From contig NZ_BAGC01000019.1 of NCBI RefSeq assembly GCF_000308655.1, positions 1 to 64,000 on the forward strand: a stretch of 64,000 bases of DNA, in the 5' to 3' direction. Every line of letters begins with the position of its first letter. The stretch's first letter is position 1. The position numbers and the translations under genes are program-made. Of the stretch, positions 8,830-18,088 are shown in pieces. Source of the stretch: Nocardia niigatensis NBRC 100131. GTDB lineage: Bacteria > Actinomycetota > Actinomycetes > Mycobacteriales > Mycobacteriaceae. The notes under the pieces are model-generated. The model did not search any database. It was not told the origin of the DNA and was given only the letters and a program-made list of their open reading frames with translations.

Positions 8830-11289
8830 TCAGATCCGCGCGGGGGCGCCGCGCCGCCGCGGCCGCATCTGATGCAGGCGATACCAGGCCAGCATGAGGA
8901 AGATGGCCGCCAGGCCGGCGACGACTCCCATATCGAGCAGCCACGTGCCGAGGGTGTGCTTCCACAGCGGGTCGGGCCCACCGTCGTGCGGCGAGAGGGT
9001 GTCGAGGTCGAGACTGGCCGCTGCGGCGCCGTAGCCCCACCGGGACGGCGACAGGTAAGCCAGCTGTTGCAGCACCGGCGTGCCGGGCAGCCGCACCAGC
9101 CCGCCGGTGAGCACCAGTTGCGCCATCGACAGCACGATCAGCAGCGGCAGTGTCTTTTCCGAGCTGTTCACCGAGACCGACACCAGCAAGCCCAAGGCCA
9201 GCGACGCGATGCCCAGCAACGCCATCGCCAGGACCACCTCCAGCTGGACCGAGGTGAATATGCCTGTCGGCGGGAACTTTTCGCCGATGGTGCCGATGAA
9301 GAACAGCACCGCCGTCTGCAGGATGGTGATCACTCCCAGGACCAGCAGTTTCGACAGCAGATAGACCCCGGCCGACAGTCCTGCCGCGCGCTCTCGGCGG
9401 TAGATCGTCTGTTCCTTGACGATCTCGCGAATCGAGTTGCCGGTGCCGACGAAGCAGGCGCCGAAGACCAGGATCATGAGCTTGGTCCCGGCATCGGTGT
9501 TGGTTCCCGGCGCCCCGGTGAACCCCGCGCCCGAGGGCACCGCGGCGATCAAACCGCCCAGCAGCAGCGGCATCACGCCGAGCAACGCCAGATAGCTGCG
9601 GTCCGAGGCGATCACCGCCAGATACCGCCGGCACAGTGTGCTGAGCTGGCTGAGCTTGGACTGCCGCGGGGGCGGTGGCGCCGGTGTGTGTACTTCTTCC
9701 GTCGGTCCGACGTCGCCGGTCAGCCCTGCGGCGACGTAGTTCTCGAAGCGCGGGGAGTCCCGGAACTCGCCGGCCCAGTCGCGGTTCTCCTCCCGGTCGA
9801 AGGCCTGGAACACCTCGGCCCAGGTCCGCTGCCCGAACTCCTCCAACCCCTCGGCGGGCGGGCCGTAATAGGCCAGCTTGCCGCCGGGCACCAGCACCAG
9901 CAGGCGGTCGCAGAAATCGAGATTCGCCACGCTGTGGGTGACGACGATGACCGTCCGCCCGTCGTGGGCGAGTTCGGACAGCATTTCCATGACCGTCTTG
10001 TCCAGGCCGGGGTCCAGGCCGGAGGTCGGTTCGTCGAGGAACAGCAGAGACGGTTTGGTCAGCAGTTCCAATGCGACGCTCACCCGTTTGCGTTGCCCGC
10101 CGGAGAGCCGATCGATGCGGGTGTCGGCATGCCGCGTCAAGCCGAGTTCTTCGAGGACCTCATCGACCCGCTGCTCGCGCTCCTCTCTGCGGGTGTCACC
10201 GGGGAACCGCAGTTCGGCCGCGTAGAGCAGGGCGCGTCGCGTCGGGAGCTGGTTGTGCAGGATGTCCTCTTGCGGAACCAATCCGATCCGGTGTCTCAGC
10301 TCGTCGTAATCGGTGTACAGGTCGCGTCCGTCGTAGCGGACGGTCCCCTCGGTCGCGGGCTGCAGCCCGGTGACCGCGCCGAGCAGCGTCGACTTGCCCG
10401 CTCCGCTGGGCCCGATGACCCCGACGAGTGAGCGCTGCCCGATGGGGAAGCTCACCTCGTCGAGCAGTACCTTGCCTTCCGGTGTCCGCACGATGAGGTT
10501 CTGTACCGAGACCGAGATGTCACCGGTGTCGACCGACTCGCGCAGTTCGTCGCCGACGAGCCGGTAGGTGGTGTGCCCCATGCCGATCAAGTCGGATTCG
10601 GACAGGTCCGCGGCCTCGATCCGGTGGCCGTTGACGTAGGTGCCGTTGTGGCTGTCGAGGTCGACGACTCGATACTTGCCTTCACCGATCACCTGTAGTT
10701 CGGCGTGATGGCGAGAGACCATGAGGTCGGGCACAACGATGTCGTTGTCGGCGGCGCGTCCGATCCGGAGCGTGCCCGAGATGATCCGCACTATCGCGCT
10801 GGGGTGGGCCGACGGCGGCGACGAGCGCGACACTCGCCGGGGCAGGCCCGGCTCGAACTTGGTGACCGTGGCTTCATCGTCGACGTTGTAGCCGGGATTC
10901 GGGACGATCATCGTGTCCCCGCCGAACTCGTCGTCGGGGTCGGGGGCGGGCTTGGCTGATGTCTCCAGCGAGCAGGACAATCGGGCGCCATCTCGGGCAT
11001 GCCCCAGCTTGAAGGTCTCGTCGTGGTCGATCAGCATCCGCTCGACGCGGCGGCCGTCGAAGAAGGTGCCGTTCAGGCTGTGCGCGTCTTCGATCTCCCA
11101 GCCGTTCGATCCCCGCTCGAGCACAGCATGCAAGCTCGAAACACGCGGATCGGTGACCACAATGTCGGCGGTCGGATCACGGCCGATGTTGTATGCACCG
11201 CCGGCGCGCAGCCGATAGACGTGTTCTCGCGTCTGCACCACAAGAACCGGCGATTCGGAGAATTCCGTGGATGACTGCTCATCCGCCAT
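8830..11289 (-). CDS. FHA-ABC transporter fusion (Rv1747-like exporter)
   Basis: 819-residue half-transporter of ABC-G type with two forkhead-associated domains. FHA-1 (GRDPTADIVVTDPRVSSLHA) and FHA-2 (GRAADNDIVVPDLMVSRHHA) bind phosphothreonine, so export can be gated by Ser/Thr kinases. The ATPase follows: Walker A GPSGAGKST (about 290), signature LSGGQRKRVS (about 400), Walker B LLFLDEPTSG. An ABC2 membrane domain with six helices fills about 555-810. The layout equals M. tuberculosis Rv1747, which exports an envelope glycolipid component and is phosphorylated by PknF. Here it stands alone; a PknD-like kinase lies 7.5 kb away. Confidence 0.93.
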   Translation of the reverse strand: MADEQSSTEFSESPVLVVQTREHVYRLRAGGAYNIGRDPTADIVVTDPRVSSLHAVLERGSNGWEIEDAHSLNGTFFDGRRVERMLIDHDETFKLGHARDGARLSCSLETSAKPAPDPDDEFGGDTMIVPNPGYNVDDEATVTKFEPGLPRRVSRSSPPSAHPSAIVRIISGTLRIGRAADNDIVVPDLMVSRHHAELQVIGEGKYRVVDLDSHNGTYVNGHRIEAADLSESDLIGMGHTTYRLVGDELRESVDTGDISVSVQNLIVRTPEGKVLLDEVSFPIGQRSLVGVIGPSGAGKSTLLGAVTGLQPATEGTVRYDGRDLYTDYDELRHRIGLVPQEDILHNQLPTRRALLYAAELRFPGDTRREEREQRVDEVLEELGLTRHADTRIDRLSGGQRKRVSVALELLTKPSLLFLDEPTSGLDPGLDKTVMEMLSELAHDGRTVIVVTHSVANLDFCDRLLVLVPGGKLAYYGPPAEGLEEFGQRTWAEVFQAFDREENRDWAGEFRDSPRFENYVAAGLTGDVGPTEEVHTPAPPPPRQSKLSQLSTLCRRYLAVIASDRSYLALLGVMPLLLGGLIAAVPSGAGFTGAPGTNTDAGTKLMILVFGACFVGTGNSIREIVKEQTIYRRERAAGLSAGVYLLSKLLVLGVITILQTAVLFFIGTIGEKFPPTGIFTSVQLEVVLAMALLGIASLALGLLVSVSVNSSEKTLPLLIVLSMAQLVLTGGLVRLPGTPVLQQLAYLSPSRWGYGAAAASLDLDTLSPHDGGPDPLWKHTLGTWLLDMGVVAGLAAIFLMLAWYRLHQMRPRRRGAPARI

Positions 11290-11310
11290 AACGAGAGTAT
11301 ACGACCGTGC

Positions 11311-11820
11311 CTATCTGCCGAGGCGATAATCGGCCACAACCATCCGTTCGTAATGTCCTTCTTGTTCAATTTGCACTGTGGCCTGCGCGGGGCTGACCAG
11401 CACGAATCCGACCAACCGTGCGGAGTGGTCATTCCATTCGATAACAATCGGATCCGTGGCCAGGTCGCTCGACGGCCGCTACCTGGTCCTCGCGAAATAA
11501 TGCCGATGGGATTCGAAATACTAATCCGACTGAACCTGACGCAAGATCGAAGCCGAATATTTCCCAATTCGTTTCGTGGACTGAATTCCGTGACATGCCA
11601 TATTCCAAATGTGCACACGCCCGCACCGACTCGGCATCGCGTCGGGGATGGTCTGACGGGTCGGTGAACCAGGTCGGACGTCCGGGATCGGTTGCGGGGA
11701 CTGCTCGGCCACTCGGGATCCTCGCCGGTGGCCGAACCCGCTCCGGCGACGCCGACCGCGGCGGTGAGGGGCGTGGCTACGGAAAGCCCGCGGAGCAATC
11801 TGCCGCACCGCGAATATGAC
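11311..11820 (-). pseudogene. Multiply frameshifted relic of a secreted protein
   Basis: Three frames join into one protein on the minus strand. A signal-like start (LLRGLSVATPLTAAVGVAGA..TGEDPEWPS) shifts near 11700 into PGRPTWFTDPSDHPRRDAES and VRACAHLEYGMSRNSVHETN..SALFREDQVAAV. It shifts again near 11465 into a clean C-terminus (ATDPIVIEWNDHSARLVGFV .. GHYERMVVADYRLGR, stop at 11311). All segments have coding-like composition. The intact protein would be about 165 residues and exported. Family not recognised. Confidence 0.5.
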
Positions 11821-12110
11821 CGGCTTCCCGCAATGCGTCTACAGTGACGAGTATTCGCCGAGGGCAACGACCCCGCGTCCGGGGTGTGCCGCCGGAACCA
11901 CGACCTTCACGGCCTGCGATCGCAGGGTGGGCGATTCGGCGATCTATTCGCAAATCGGTGGTATCCAGGCGGCCCGATCGGGATCGGACGCGGTCGGCGT
12001 ACCAAACGGTCCAAAACGCTCATCTGAATTAGTTATGTTTCATATGCTCTGGCGCGCGGAGTGGGGGAAGACTGCACCTGCTCCGCCGACTGGATAAGAG
12101 GAACAGTTTT

Positions 12111-12350
12111 ATGAAGCGAACCATCCTTGTGGGAGTTGCGGCCTGTGCGCTGCTCACGGCCGGGCTCGGAACGGCTGCGGCAGAGCCGCTGACCCTGTCG
12201 GACGTGGACATCACGCCAGGTTCGGCGGCGGATCTGGGGAACGCCGTAGGGAACGGCTCCGTGAACGTCGGCAGCGCGGCGGCCGGGCTCGGCAGCGCGT
12301 TCGGCGGCGGGTACGTAGGCGGCGTCCTCAGCGGGCTGTCCTCGCAGTAG
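12111..12350 (+). CDS. Small secreted protein (79 aa)
   Basis: Starts at ATG 12111 with an AGAGGA ribosome site 8 bases upstream. Residues 1-24 are a clear signal peptide (MKRTILVGVAACALLTAGLG.., cleavage after AAA). The mature part of about 55 residues is Gly/Ser/Ala-rich (NAVGNGSVNVGSAAAGLGSA, FGGGYVGGVLSGLSSQ) with no cysteine. It may associate with the membrane or wall. Nocardiae encode many such short secreted peptides; no function is known. Confidence 0.7.
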   Translation: MKRTILVGVAACALLTAGLGTAAAEPLTLSDVDITPGSAADLGNAVGNGSVNVGSAAAGLGSAFGGGYVGGVLSGLSSQ

Positions 12351-12497
12351 CCGCGGACCGGGCGGGCGGTCGTCGTTCGCGCGGCGGCCGTCCGTCGGAG
12401 GGCGATCTGGATCTCACATGCGGGTAGCCGCGGCTTGTGATAACGCGGGGCTGGATAGCATCGGTGCACGTACGCATCGAGGCAACCCCGAGGACTT

Positions 12498-13982
12498 GTG
12501 TTGACTACCGACCATCTTGACCGCTGGAACGCTCACGAGGCTGCCGCGGAGGCGATGATTCCGATTATCGGCAGGCTTTATCGCGACAAGGGGGTGACGA
12601 TCCTCCTGCACAGCCGGTCGCTGGTGAACAAGTCGGTGATCAGCATCCTGCGCACGCACCGCTTCGCCCGGCAGATCGAGGGTGAGGAACTGTCGATCGA
12701 CGAGACCCTGCCCTTCCTCGAGGTGCTCAGCGGGCTGGATCTGGGTCCGAGCAAGATCGATCTCGGCCGCCTGGTCCACGCCTACCGCGCCGACGACCGC
12801 GGGCTGTCGATTCCCGATTTCACCGCGACGGTGCTGGCCGAGGTGCTCGACGGGAACAAGGCCGAGCCGCAGGGTCCGCGCGATGTCGTGCTGTACGGCT
12901 TCGGCCGCATCGGCCGCTTGGTCGCGCGCCTGCTCATCGAGAAGGTCGGCTCCGGAAACGGGCTGAACCTGCGGGCCGTGGTGGTGCGCAAGGGCGGCGA
13001 AGAAGATCTGGTCAAGCGCGCGTCGCTGCTGCGGCGGGACTCGGTGCACGGGCAGTTCAACGGCACCATCAAGGTCGACGCCGAGAACAACACGATCATC
13101 GCCAACGGCAACGTGATCCGGTTCATCTACAGCGACTCCCCGGCGGCGATCGACTACACCGAGTACGGGATCAACGACGCGATCCTGATCGACAACACCG
13201 GCAAGTGGCGTGACCGCGCGGGCCTCGAGCAGCATCTGCGTCCCGGCATCGCGAAGGTCGTGCTGACCGCGCCGGGCAAGGGCGATGTGCCGAACATCGT
13301 GCACGGCGTCAACCACCGCGACCAGGACGTGACGCAGCAGATCTTCTCCTGCGCGTCCTGCACCACGAACGCGATCGTGCCGCCGCTGAAGGCGATGGAC
13401 GACGAGTTCGGCATCGTGCGCGGGCACGTGGAGACGGTGCACTCGTTCACCAATGACCAGAACCTGCTGGACAACTTCCACAAGTCCGATCGCCGTGGCC
13501 GGTCCGCGCCGTTCAACCTGGTGCTCACCGAGACCGGCGCGCAGTCCGCGGTGAAGAAGGCCATGCCGGACTTCCAGGCCAAGATCACCGGCAGCTCGAT
13601 TCGCGTTCCCACGCCGGATGTTTCGGTCGCGATCCTGAATCTGCAGCTGAAGCGGGAGACCGATCGCACCGAGGTGCTGGAGTACCTGCGGCAGGTGTCG
13701 CTGTCGGGTCCGCTGAGCCGCAATCTCGATTTCACCGCGGCCACCGATGTGGTGTCGAGTGACTTCATCGGGTCGCGGGCGGCGTCGATCGTGGACGCCA
13801 ATGCCGCCATCGTGGACGGCGACACCGCGATCCTCTACCTCTGGTACGACAACGAATTCGGCTACTCCTGCCAGGTGGTCCGGACCGTGCAGTACATCTC
13901 GGGTATCGAGTACCCGACGTACCCGCGGCTGGGGGAGCAGGATCCCGCCGAGGGAGTGCCCGCGGTGGCCGCGGTGGGATAA
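12498..13982 (+). CDS. gapB: Glyceraldehyde-3-phosphate dehydrogenase, long GapB type
   Basis: 494 residues from GTG 12498. The NAD(P)-binding domain starts only at about residue 130 (VVLYGFGRIGRLVARLLIEK), after a long N-terminal extension typical of the ~480-residue GapB of corynebacteria. Catalytic Cys288 lies in CASCTTNAIVPP, and the substrate-binding VHSFTNDQN and C-terminal WYDNEFGYSCQVVRT are intact. In corynebacteria GapB works in the gluconeogenic direction with NADP(H); the same is inferred here. It is transcribed alone and ends at a strong bidirectional hairpin. Confidence 0.92.
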   Translation: MLTTDHLDRWNAHEAAAEAMIPIIGRLYRDKGVTILLHSRSLVNKSVISILRTHRFARQIEGEELSIDETLPFLEVLSGLDLGPSKIDLGRLVHAYRADDRGLSIPDFTATVLAEVLDGNKAEPQGPRDVVLYGFGRIGRLVARLLIEKVGSGNGLNLRAVVVRKGGEEDLVKRASLLRRDSVHGQFNGTIKVDAENNTIIANGNVIRFIYSDSPAAIDYTEYGINDAILIDNTGKWRDRAGLEQHLRPGIAKVVLTAPGKGDVPNIVHGVNHRDQDVTQQIFSCASCTTNAIVPPLKAMDDEFGIVRGHVETVHSFTNDQNLLDNFHKSDRRGRSAPFNLVLTETGAQSAVKKAMPDFQAKITGSSIRVPTPDVSVAILNLQLKRETDRTEVLEYLRQVSLSGPLSRNLDFTAATDVVSSDFIGSRAASIVDANAAIVDGDTAILYLWYDNEFGYSCQVVRTVQYISGIEYPTYPRLGEQDPAEGVPAVAAVG

Positions 13983-13995
13983 TTCGCGGCAGACG

Positions 13996-14040
13996 ATGTG
14001 AACGGGGCCCGGCAGTCACACTGCCGGGCCCCGTTCACAT
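13996..14040. terminator. Bidirectional terminator hairpin
   Basis: Perfect 21-base inverted repeat around a 3-base loop, between the convergent gapB and membrane-protein genes. Confidence 0.85.
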
Positions 14041-14047
14041 CTCGGGT

Positions 14048-14761
14048 CTAGCCCTGTTTGACCGGCTGCCAGCAGACCACGCGAGCGGGCTGCGGGGTAA
14101 CGGTCGCCCCGGCGGGGATGGCGCACTGGTTCGGGTCGGTGGAGCCGTCGAAGCGGCCGCCGATCTGGACGGTGACGCCCGGCCCGGCCTTGCCGGCGCA
14201 GTCGATCGGGGTGATCTGGTTGACGTCGGGCTGCATCGAATAGCAGTCGCCCACCTTGACATTGGGGGCGAAGCACAGCGAGTGGTTGCCGTCGGTCAGC
14301 ACGAAGTAGCCGGCGTCGCGCAGCTTGCCGTCGGGGCAGGTGGCGCCGTTGGTGACCGAGGCGGCGAGTTCGTAGACGGCCGCGTGGTCGTCACACGAGG
14401 TGGGGTGGATCTTGCCGATCTGGGCGCCGCGGTAGTCGGTGGCGGACACGCAGTTGCCCACGGCGAGTTCGGGATCGTGGGTGGTGGTCGTGCTGGTGCC
14501 CTTGGTGACGGTGGCGAGGATGCCGAGCGCCAGGATCAGGACGCCGGCGACGGCGACGACGGTGCCGGTGTGCTTGGGCATCCCGGTCGAGGCGGCCGCG
14601 TCGTCTGCGGGCTGCTTCGACCGATTGCGCAGAACGAGGCCCACCACCAGCAGGACCACACCGGCCGTCGGGATCAGCAGGGTGCCGGCGGAGACGCCGG
14701 AGGAGTCGGCCGAGTCTGCGGCCGCAAGGATCGCGGTCGACCCGATTTGCCCAATGAACAC
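14048..14761 (-). CDS. Two-TM membrane protein with Cys-rich extracytoplasmic domain
   Basis: 237 residues. An N-terminal hydrophobic segment (VSAGTLLIPTAGVVLLVVGL) is followed by a second (TGTVVAVAGVLILALGILAT), separated by a charged loop (RNRSKQPADD). The C-terminal 140 residues start with HDPELAVGNCVSATD and contain eight cysteines (SCDDHAAVYELA, CFAPNVKVGDCYS, PIDCAGKAG, NQCAIPAG, RVVCW), consistent with disulphides outside the membrane. The pattern VGxC, H..SC..HAAVYE resembles the LppU/septum-formation-like domain of actinobacterial envelope proteins. Role unknown. Confidence 0.75.
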   Translation of the reverse strand: MFIGQIGSTAILAAADSADSSGVSAGTLLIPTAGVVLLVVGLVLRNRSKQPADDAAASTGMPKHTGTVVAVAGVLILALGILATVTKGTSTTTTHDPELAVGNCVSATDYRGAQIGKIHPTSCDDHAAVYELAASVTNGATCPDGKLRDAGYFVLTDGNHSLCFAPNVKVGDCYSMQPDVNQITPIDCAGKAGPGVTVQIGGRFDGSTDPNQCAIPAGATVTPQPARVVCWQPVKQG

Positions 14762-14890
14762 TGTCTTTCAATTCCTTCCGGGTCCGGTAACGGACACGGG
14801 CAGGAAGGTACCCCGAGACGGGGACCGGTCGGGCTGTTTTGAAATGAACTTGTTCCGGAAATTTGCGGACGCGCCGGTCGGGCGCCGGAA

Positions 14891-14918
14891 CGCGGGCCCT
14901 TTCTGCGACGGGCCCGCG
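14891..14918 (-). terminator. Terminator of the Cys-rich secreted gene
   Basis: Perfect 9-base arms (cgcgggccc / gggcccgcg) with a 10-base loop, 10 bases beyond the stop at 14928. Confidence 0.6.
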
Positions 14919-14927
14919 CGGTCCTGG

Positions 14928-15686
14928 TTACGAGTTGCAGCCGTGCTTGAAGGGCAGCCGGTCCGACCAGCGCTGCGAGTTCGGGTCGTAAGCCTGGATG
15001 TAGGCGTCGTTGCCGCCGGTGCAGGCGCGTGGAAACCCGAGTTCGGGTCCCACATGGTGGTCTCGTAGCCGAACGAGGCGCCCGCGTAGCCGTTGTGCAC
15101 GCCGGCGGTCACGGCGTAGACGGCCAGCCGGGTGCCGTTGTCGCGGTTCACGATCAGCGTGATGGTGCCCTTGTCGAAGTGGTCGCCATTGATCTTGTAC
15201 TGGCTGCCCGCGTCGGAAGTCTGGGTGCAGACGTCGCCGTTGCACTTGTCCCCGGCGGTGTAGGTGGTGAGCCAGATGTTCAGCGACGCCTTGCGCGAGG
15301 CCGCCGCGGCATTGTCGTCCTTGGCCTGTTGCCGCACCGCCGTGGTGACACAGACGACGTCCCCGTCGTCGGCCCCCGCGCCAGACGAAGCGGTTGACAC
15401 AGGTGTTGGGCCCGTAGGCGCCGCCGGCCTTCCGGGACGCGACTGCGGCATTGTCCGCCCGCGCCTGATCCCGGGTGGCCGGGCTGACGCATACGTGGTC
15501 GGCCGCGTTGGCCTCCCGCCAGACGTAGCCTTCCTGGCAGGTGTCCGGCCCGTAGTCCCCGCCGGCGTTGGCGACGGTGAGGCTGCCGAACAGTCCGAAA
15601 CCTACGGTCCCGACGACGGCCGCTGCGAGCGCGGCGCGGGCGGCGGTACGGGCGTAGGTGGCGATCATCGGTGCGAGTTCCTTCAT
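14928..15686 (-). pseudogene. Secreted repeat protein carrying two compensating frameshifts
   Basis: A signal peptide (AALAAAVVGTVGFGLFGSLT..ANA) leads into two similar modules, YGPDTCQEGYVWREA..HVCVSPATRDQA and YGPNTCVNRFVWR..VVCVTTAVRQQA, then a C-terminal domain with NIWLTTYTAGDKCNGDVCT and DRLPFKHGCNS. The second module leaves frame at a run of five G near 15380 (cgcgggggcc) and returns near 15025, where one T appears missing in gggtttcc. Deleting one G and adding one T gives one continuous protein of about 250 residues. Both shifts are in homopolymers, so sequence error is as likely as mutation. Function unknown. Confidence 0.65.
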
Positions 15687-15829
15687 TCAGTGGTGATCGG
15701 GTGCACCGAGAATGCGGCCCCCACTAACGAGCGCCAACGGTAACTCATCGTTCGCGCGGCAGTTCGCGTCCGCTCGCGAACAGCAGCAATGCCCGATCGT
15801 GGCCTCGACCACGCGGCCCGCGTCCCAGT

Positions 15830-16370
15830 CGGTGTCGGTAGCGACGAGGGAATGGCCGCCCGGCGTGTCGCGGATGCCGAACTGGCGGAATTGATGTGGC
15901 GGCGGGCCGCTGCCGCCCGCGATCTTCGACGAGTTCATCGCCATGAATGTGCCGGACCTGCGCACGGATCGGGATCCGGCGCAGCTCGTGGCGTTCGCCG
16001 AGCTGGCCAGGACGATCGCGGATCCGGTTCTGGGCGTAACGATTTCAACTGTGGCGGTCGGGCGGGGCGGGGATCCGGCTCCGGCGCGGGCTGCTGGAAG
16101 GTGTTGCCCAGGCTTGTGAAGCGGTGGGGCCGGCGCTGATCGCGCAGGAGCCACCCCGGCCGGGCCGCCCGGGGCTGGATCGATTCTCGGATGCGCGCGC
16201 CGCCGCGCGCGGTGCACGTGACACGATCCGGTTCCGTCGGGGATCGCTGTGCGGCGCGAGGGATTCCGATGATCGGGTGCGGCGGTACTGGATGTGCACC
16301 GAAGCGGTCCGGGGCACTCAGCACGGGGATCTCGCAGCAGTGGCTGCTCGAGGCGCTCGGCGGGTCGGTG
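15830..16370 (+). pseudogene. Decayed regulator relic, possibly MerR/TipAS type
   Basis: Protein-like pieces in different frames in one order: RRVADAELAELMWRRA, then LPPAIFDEFIAMNVPDLRTD RDPAQLVAFAELARTIADP, then DDRVRRYW, then QQWLLEALGGSVGAA. Actinobacterial MerR-type regulators with a TipAS-like C-terminus contain comparable segments, notably D.RVRRYW and a terminal W...AL. No intact frame or HTH survives. Low certainty on the family. Confidence 0.35.
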
Positions 16371-16373
16371 GGT

Positions 16374-16407
16374 GCCGCGTCACCTCGATGGGGCGAGGTG
16401 ACGCGGC
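16374..16407 (-). terminator. Terminator of second cutinase gene
   Basis: Perfect 14-base arms (gccgcgtcacctcg / cgaggtgacgcggc) with a 6-base loop, 26 bases past the stop of the minus-strand cutinase. Confidence 0.75.
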
Positions 16408-16432
16408 CCGGCCGCGTGGAAAGTCGCCGGTA

Positions 16433-17380
16433 TCAGGAGATTTCGCGGGCGGTGTCCGCCAGCCAGTTGCGGAGCCAGGTGGTGGCCGTGGTGCCGTTGG
16501 CGTCGACGACGTAGCGCGGGTAGGACTGGTGGACGCCGGAGGCCAGGAAGTCCTGGACCTGGCGGACCCACTGCTCGCTCGCCGGGTCGTCGGCCGGGGC
16601 GGACAGGATCGCGGCGGTGCCCTGCCACAGGGCCTCGTTCAGGATGGACTGAAAAGTCATGGCGTAACTCGGGATCTGGAGCGGATCCTGAGCGGACATC
16701 TGGGTGAGCAGCCCGGCCGAGCGGCCGGCCAGATCGTCGTTGGGGACCGAGCAGTAGAGATCGCCCGCGGCGCAGAAGGTGCGGACCCTCGGGCTGAGCC
16801 AGCCGAAGCCGCCCGCGCGCGCCCCGCCCGCGCCGGTGCCGGGCACCGGGGGGCCGATCAGCGCGTCGGTGGGGGAGCGGCGGGGGTCGGAGATCAGCCC
16901 GACCGCGGCCACGCGATCGGGTGGGACCACGCCCACGCCGGTGCCGATCTCCGCGGCCAGGTCGCCCGCGGCGTCGGCGCCCTGGCTGTAGCCGATCAGG
17001 GCGAAACGCGTTGCGCCGCACCGCGCCGCGGTCCCGGCGATGAGGGCGCGCGCGGCATTCACGGCGTCCCGTTTCGAGGTGCCGTACACCTCGCCGTCCC
17101 AGGGGAAGGCGGTGGCCGGATAGCTGACGTAGTCGCTGCGCACCGAGCCGGGCAGCCCGTGGGTGACCTGCCCGAGCATGCCCTGTTTCGGTTCGTCGAC
17201 GGAGGTCTCCCAGGTGCCGGGGACGGCGATCACATTGAGACTCGGGCAGTCCGCGGGTGCGGCCTGGGCGCTGGGTGCGCCGGTGGCCGTGAGCATTCCG
17301 GCCGCGGCCGCCACGACGGCCGTCAGGGCGCCATATGCCACCCGGTAGGTTCGCGCTGTTCGAAAAGACAAGGTACACAC
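16433..17380 (-). CDS. Secreted cutinase-family esterase (Culp-like)
   Basis: About 315 residues from GTG 17380, or TTG 17371, which lies 8 bases behind an AAGGGG ribosome site; the open frame back to 17509 is probably not translated. The signal peptide is ALTAVVAAAAGMLTATGA..AQA. The nucleophile is in GYSQGADAAGD, and the two-Cys acid segment is FCAAGDLYCSVPND. The C-terminal half (WVRQVQDFLASGVHQSYPRY) gives the late histidine. Length and order match mycobacterial cutinase-like proteins, some of which are lipases or mycolate/glycolipid esterases. It is unlike the shorter cutinase at 2901. Confidence 0.87.
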   Translation of the reverse strand: MCTLSFRTARTYRVAYGALTAVVAAAAGMLTATGAPSAQAAPADCPSLNVIAVPGTWETSVDEPKQGMLGQVTHGLPGSVRSDYVSYPATAFPWDGEVYGTSKRDAVNAARALIAGTAARCGATRFALIGYSQGADAAGDLAAEIGTGVGVVPPDRVAAVGLISDPRRSPTDALIGPPVPGTGAGGARAGGFGWLSPRVRTFCAAGDLYCSVPNDDLAGRSAGLLTQMSAQDPLQIPSYAMTFQSILNEALWQGTAAILSAPADDPASEQWVRQVQDFLASGVHQSYPRYVVDANGTTATTWLRNWLADTAREIS

Positions 17381-17789
17381 CCCTTGTTCGGATCGTTCGG
17401 ACGACTTCTCCACCGCAGGGTTGATGCTTTGCTCGCGCCCCACGCGGTGTCTCCGGGCAGACCACCGTGTATGCCCGAGAGGGGCGGCATAACGAGGCGA
17501 ACATACCAAAGGAATTGGCTGGTCCCGCTGCTCATCGCGCGGGAAACGCCGAGAACCAGACAGATCGGATATGTGGGACCTGGGCAGGCGCGCACTCCCG
17601 GTTCGCCGATGTCCGGCTCGAATTCCCTTGCGCCGTAACTATTCGGATCGAGACAAATCGCGAATTCCGGAGACCGGCGTCACTTGTATCGACGCGCTGT
17701 CGCTGTGGCCCGCCCAATCCCCGGATGCCGCCGGTTCGCCGATTCGGCCCTGCTATCAGCGAATCAGCGGTATCGCCGCAGGGCGCGAG

Positions 17790-17905
17790 GGCTGGAATTT
17801 CGGCAGCATCCTGCCTCGGGAGTTGCCCCGGCCAATTATCGGTGTCGCCGAAGAAGGCGGGGGCTGGAGTTGCGGCGGCATCCCGTCTCGGGAGTTGCCC
17901 CGGCC
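17790..17905. repeat. Imperfect tandem repeat, 72-bp period
   Basis: Two 44-base units (17790-17833 and 17862-17905) share 39 of 44 bases, including the 18-base stretch ctcgggagttgccccggc; 28 bases separate them. The period is 24 codons. One frame reads EGWNFGSILPRELPRP then GGWSCGGIPSRELPRP. Confidence 0.7.
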
Positions 17906-17959
17906 GCGATCTCGGAGAATTGGTCGACGAGACGCGCGGCGGGAAAGGAGCTTACGGCT

Positions 17960-18088
17960 ATGACAATCATCGGGACACGGTCGGACTATTGGCGTGAGAC
18001 CGCACGGCGATGTCCTGTGCCGCACGATGGCTACTCGGCCGGCCGGAGGATCACGACCGGAATCTCCCGTTCGGTCCAGGCCTGGTAG
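17960..18088 (+). CDS. Possible short ORF (42 aa) with strong ribosome site
   Basis: ATG 17960 sits 8 bases behind aaaggag. The peptide begins MTIIGTRSDYWRETARR and stops at 18088, overlapping the 3' end of the convergent reductase gene by 58 bases. The overlap suggests the start of a gene truncated when the reductase region was joined. No homologue recognised. Confidence 0.3.
   Translation: MTIIGTRSDYWRETARRCPVPHDGYSAGRRITTGISRSVQAW

Noticed and set aside
8872..10431. 519-codon plus-strand ORF opposite the FHA-ABC gene
   Set aside because: Low-complexity Gln/Arg-rich shadow; the opposite strand carries the intact transporter.
17684..18088. 134-codon ORF covering the tandem repeat
   Set aside because: Arg-rich with no motif; only its last 42 codons have a ribosome site, reported as a possible short ORF.
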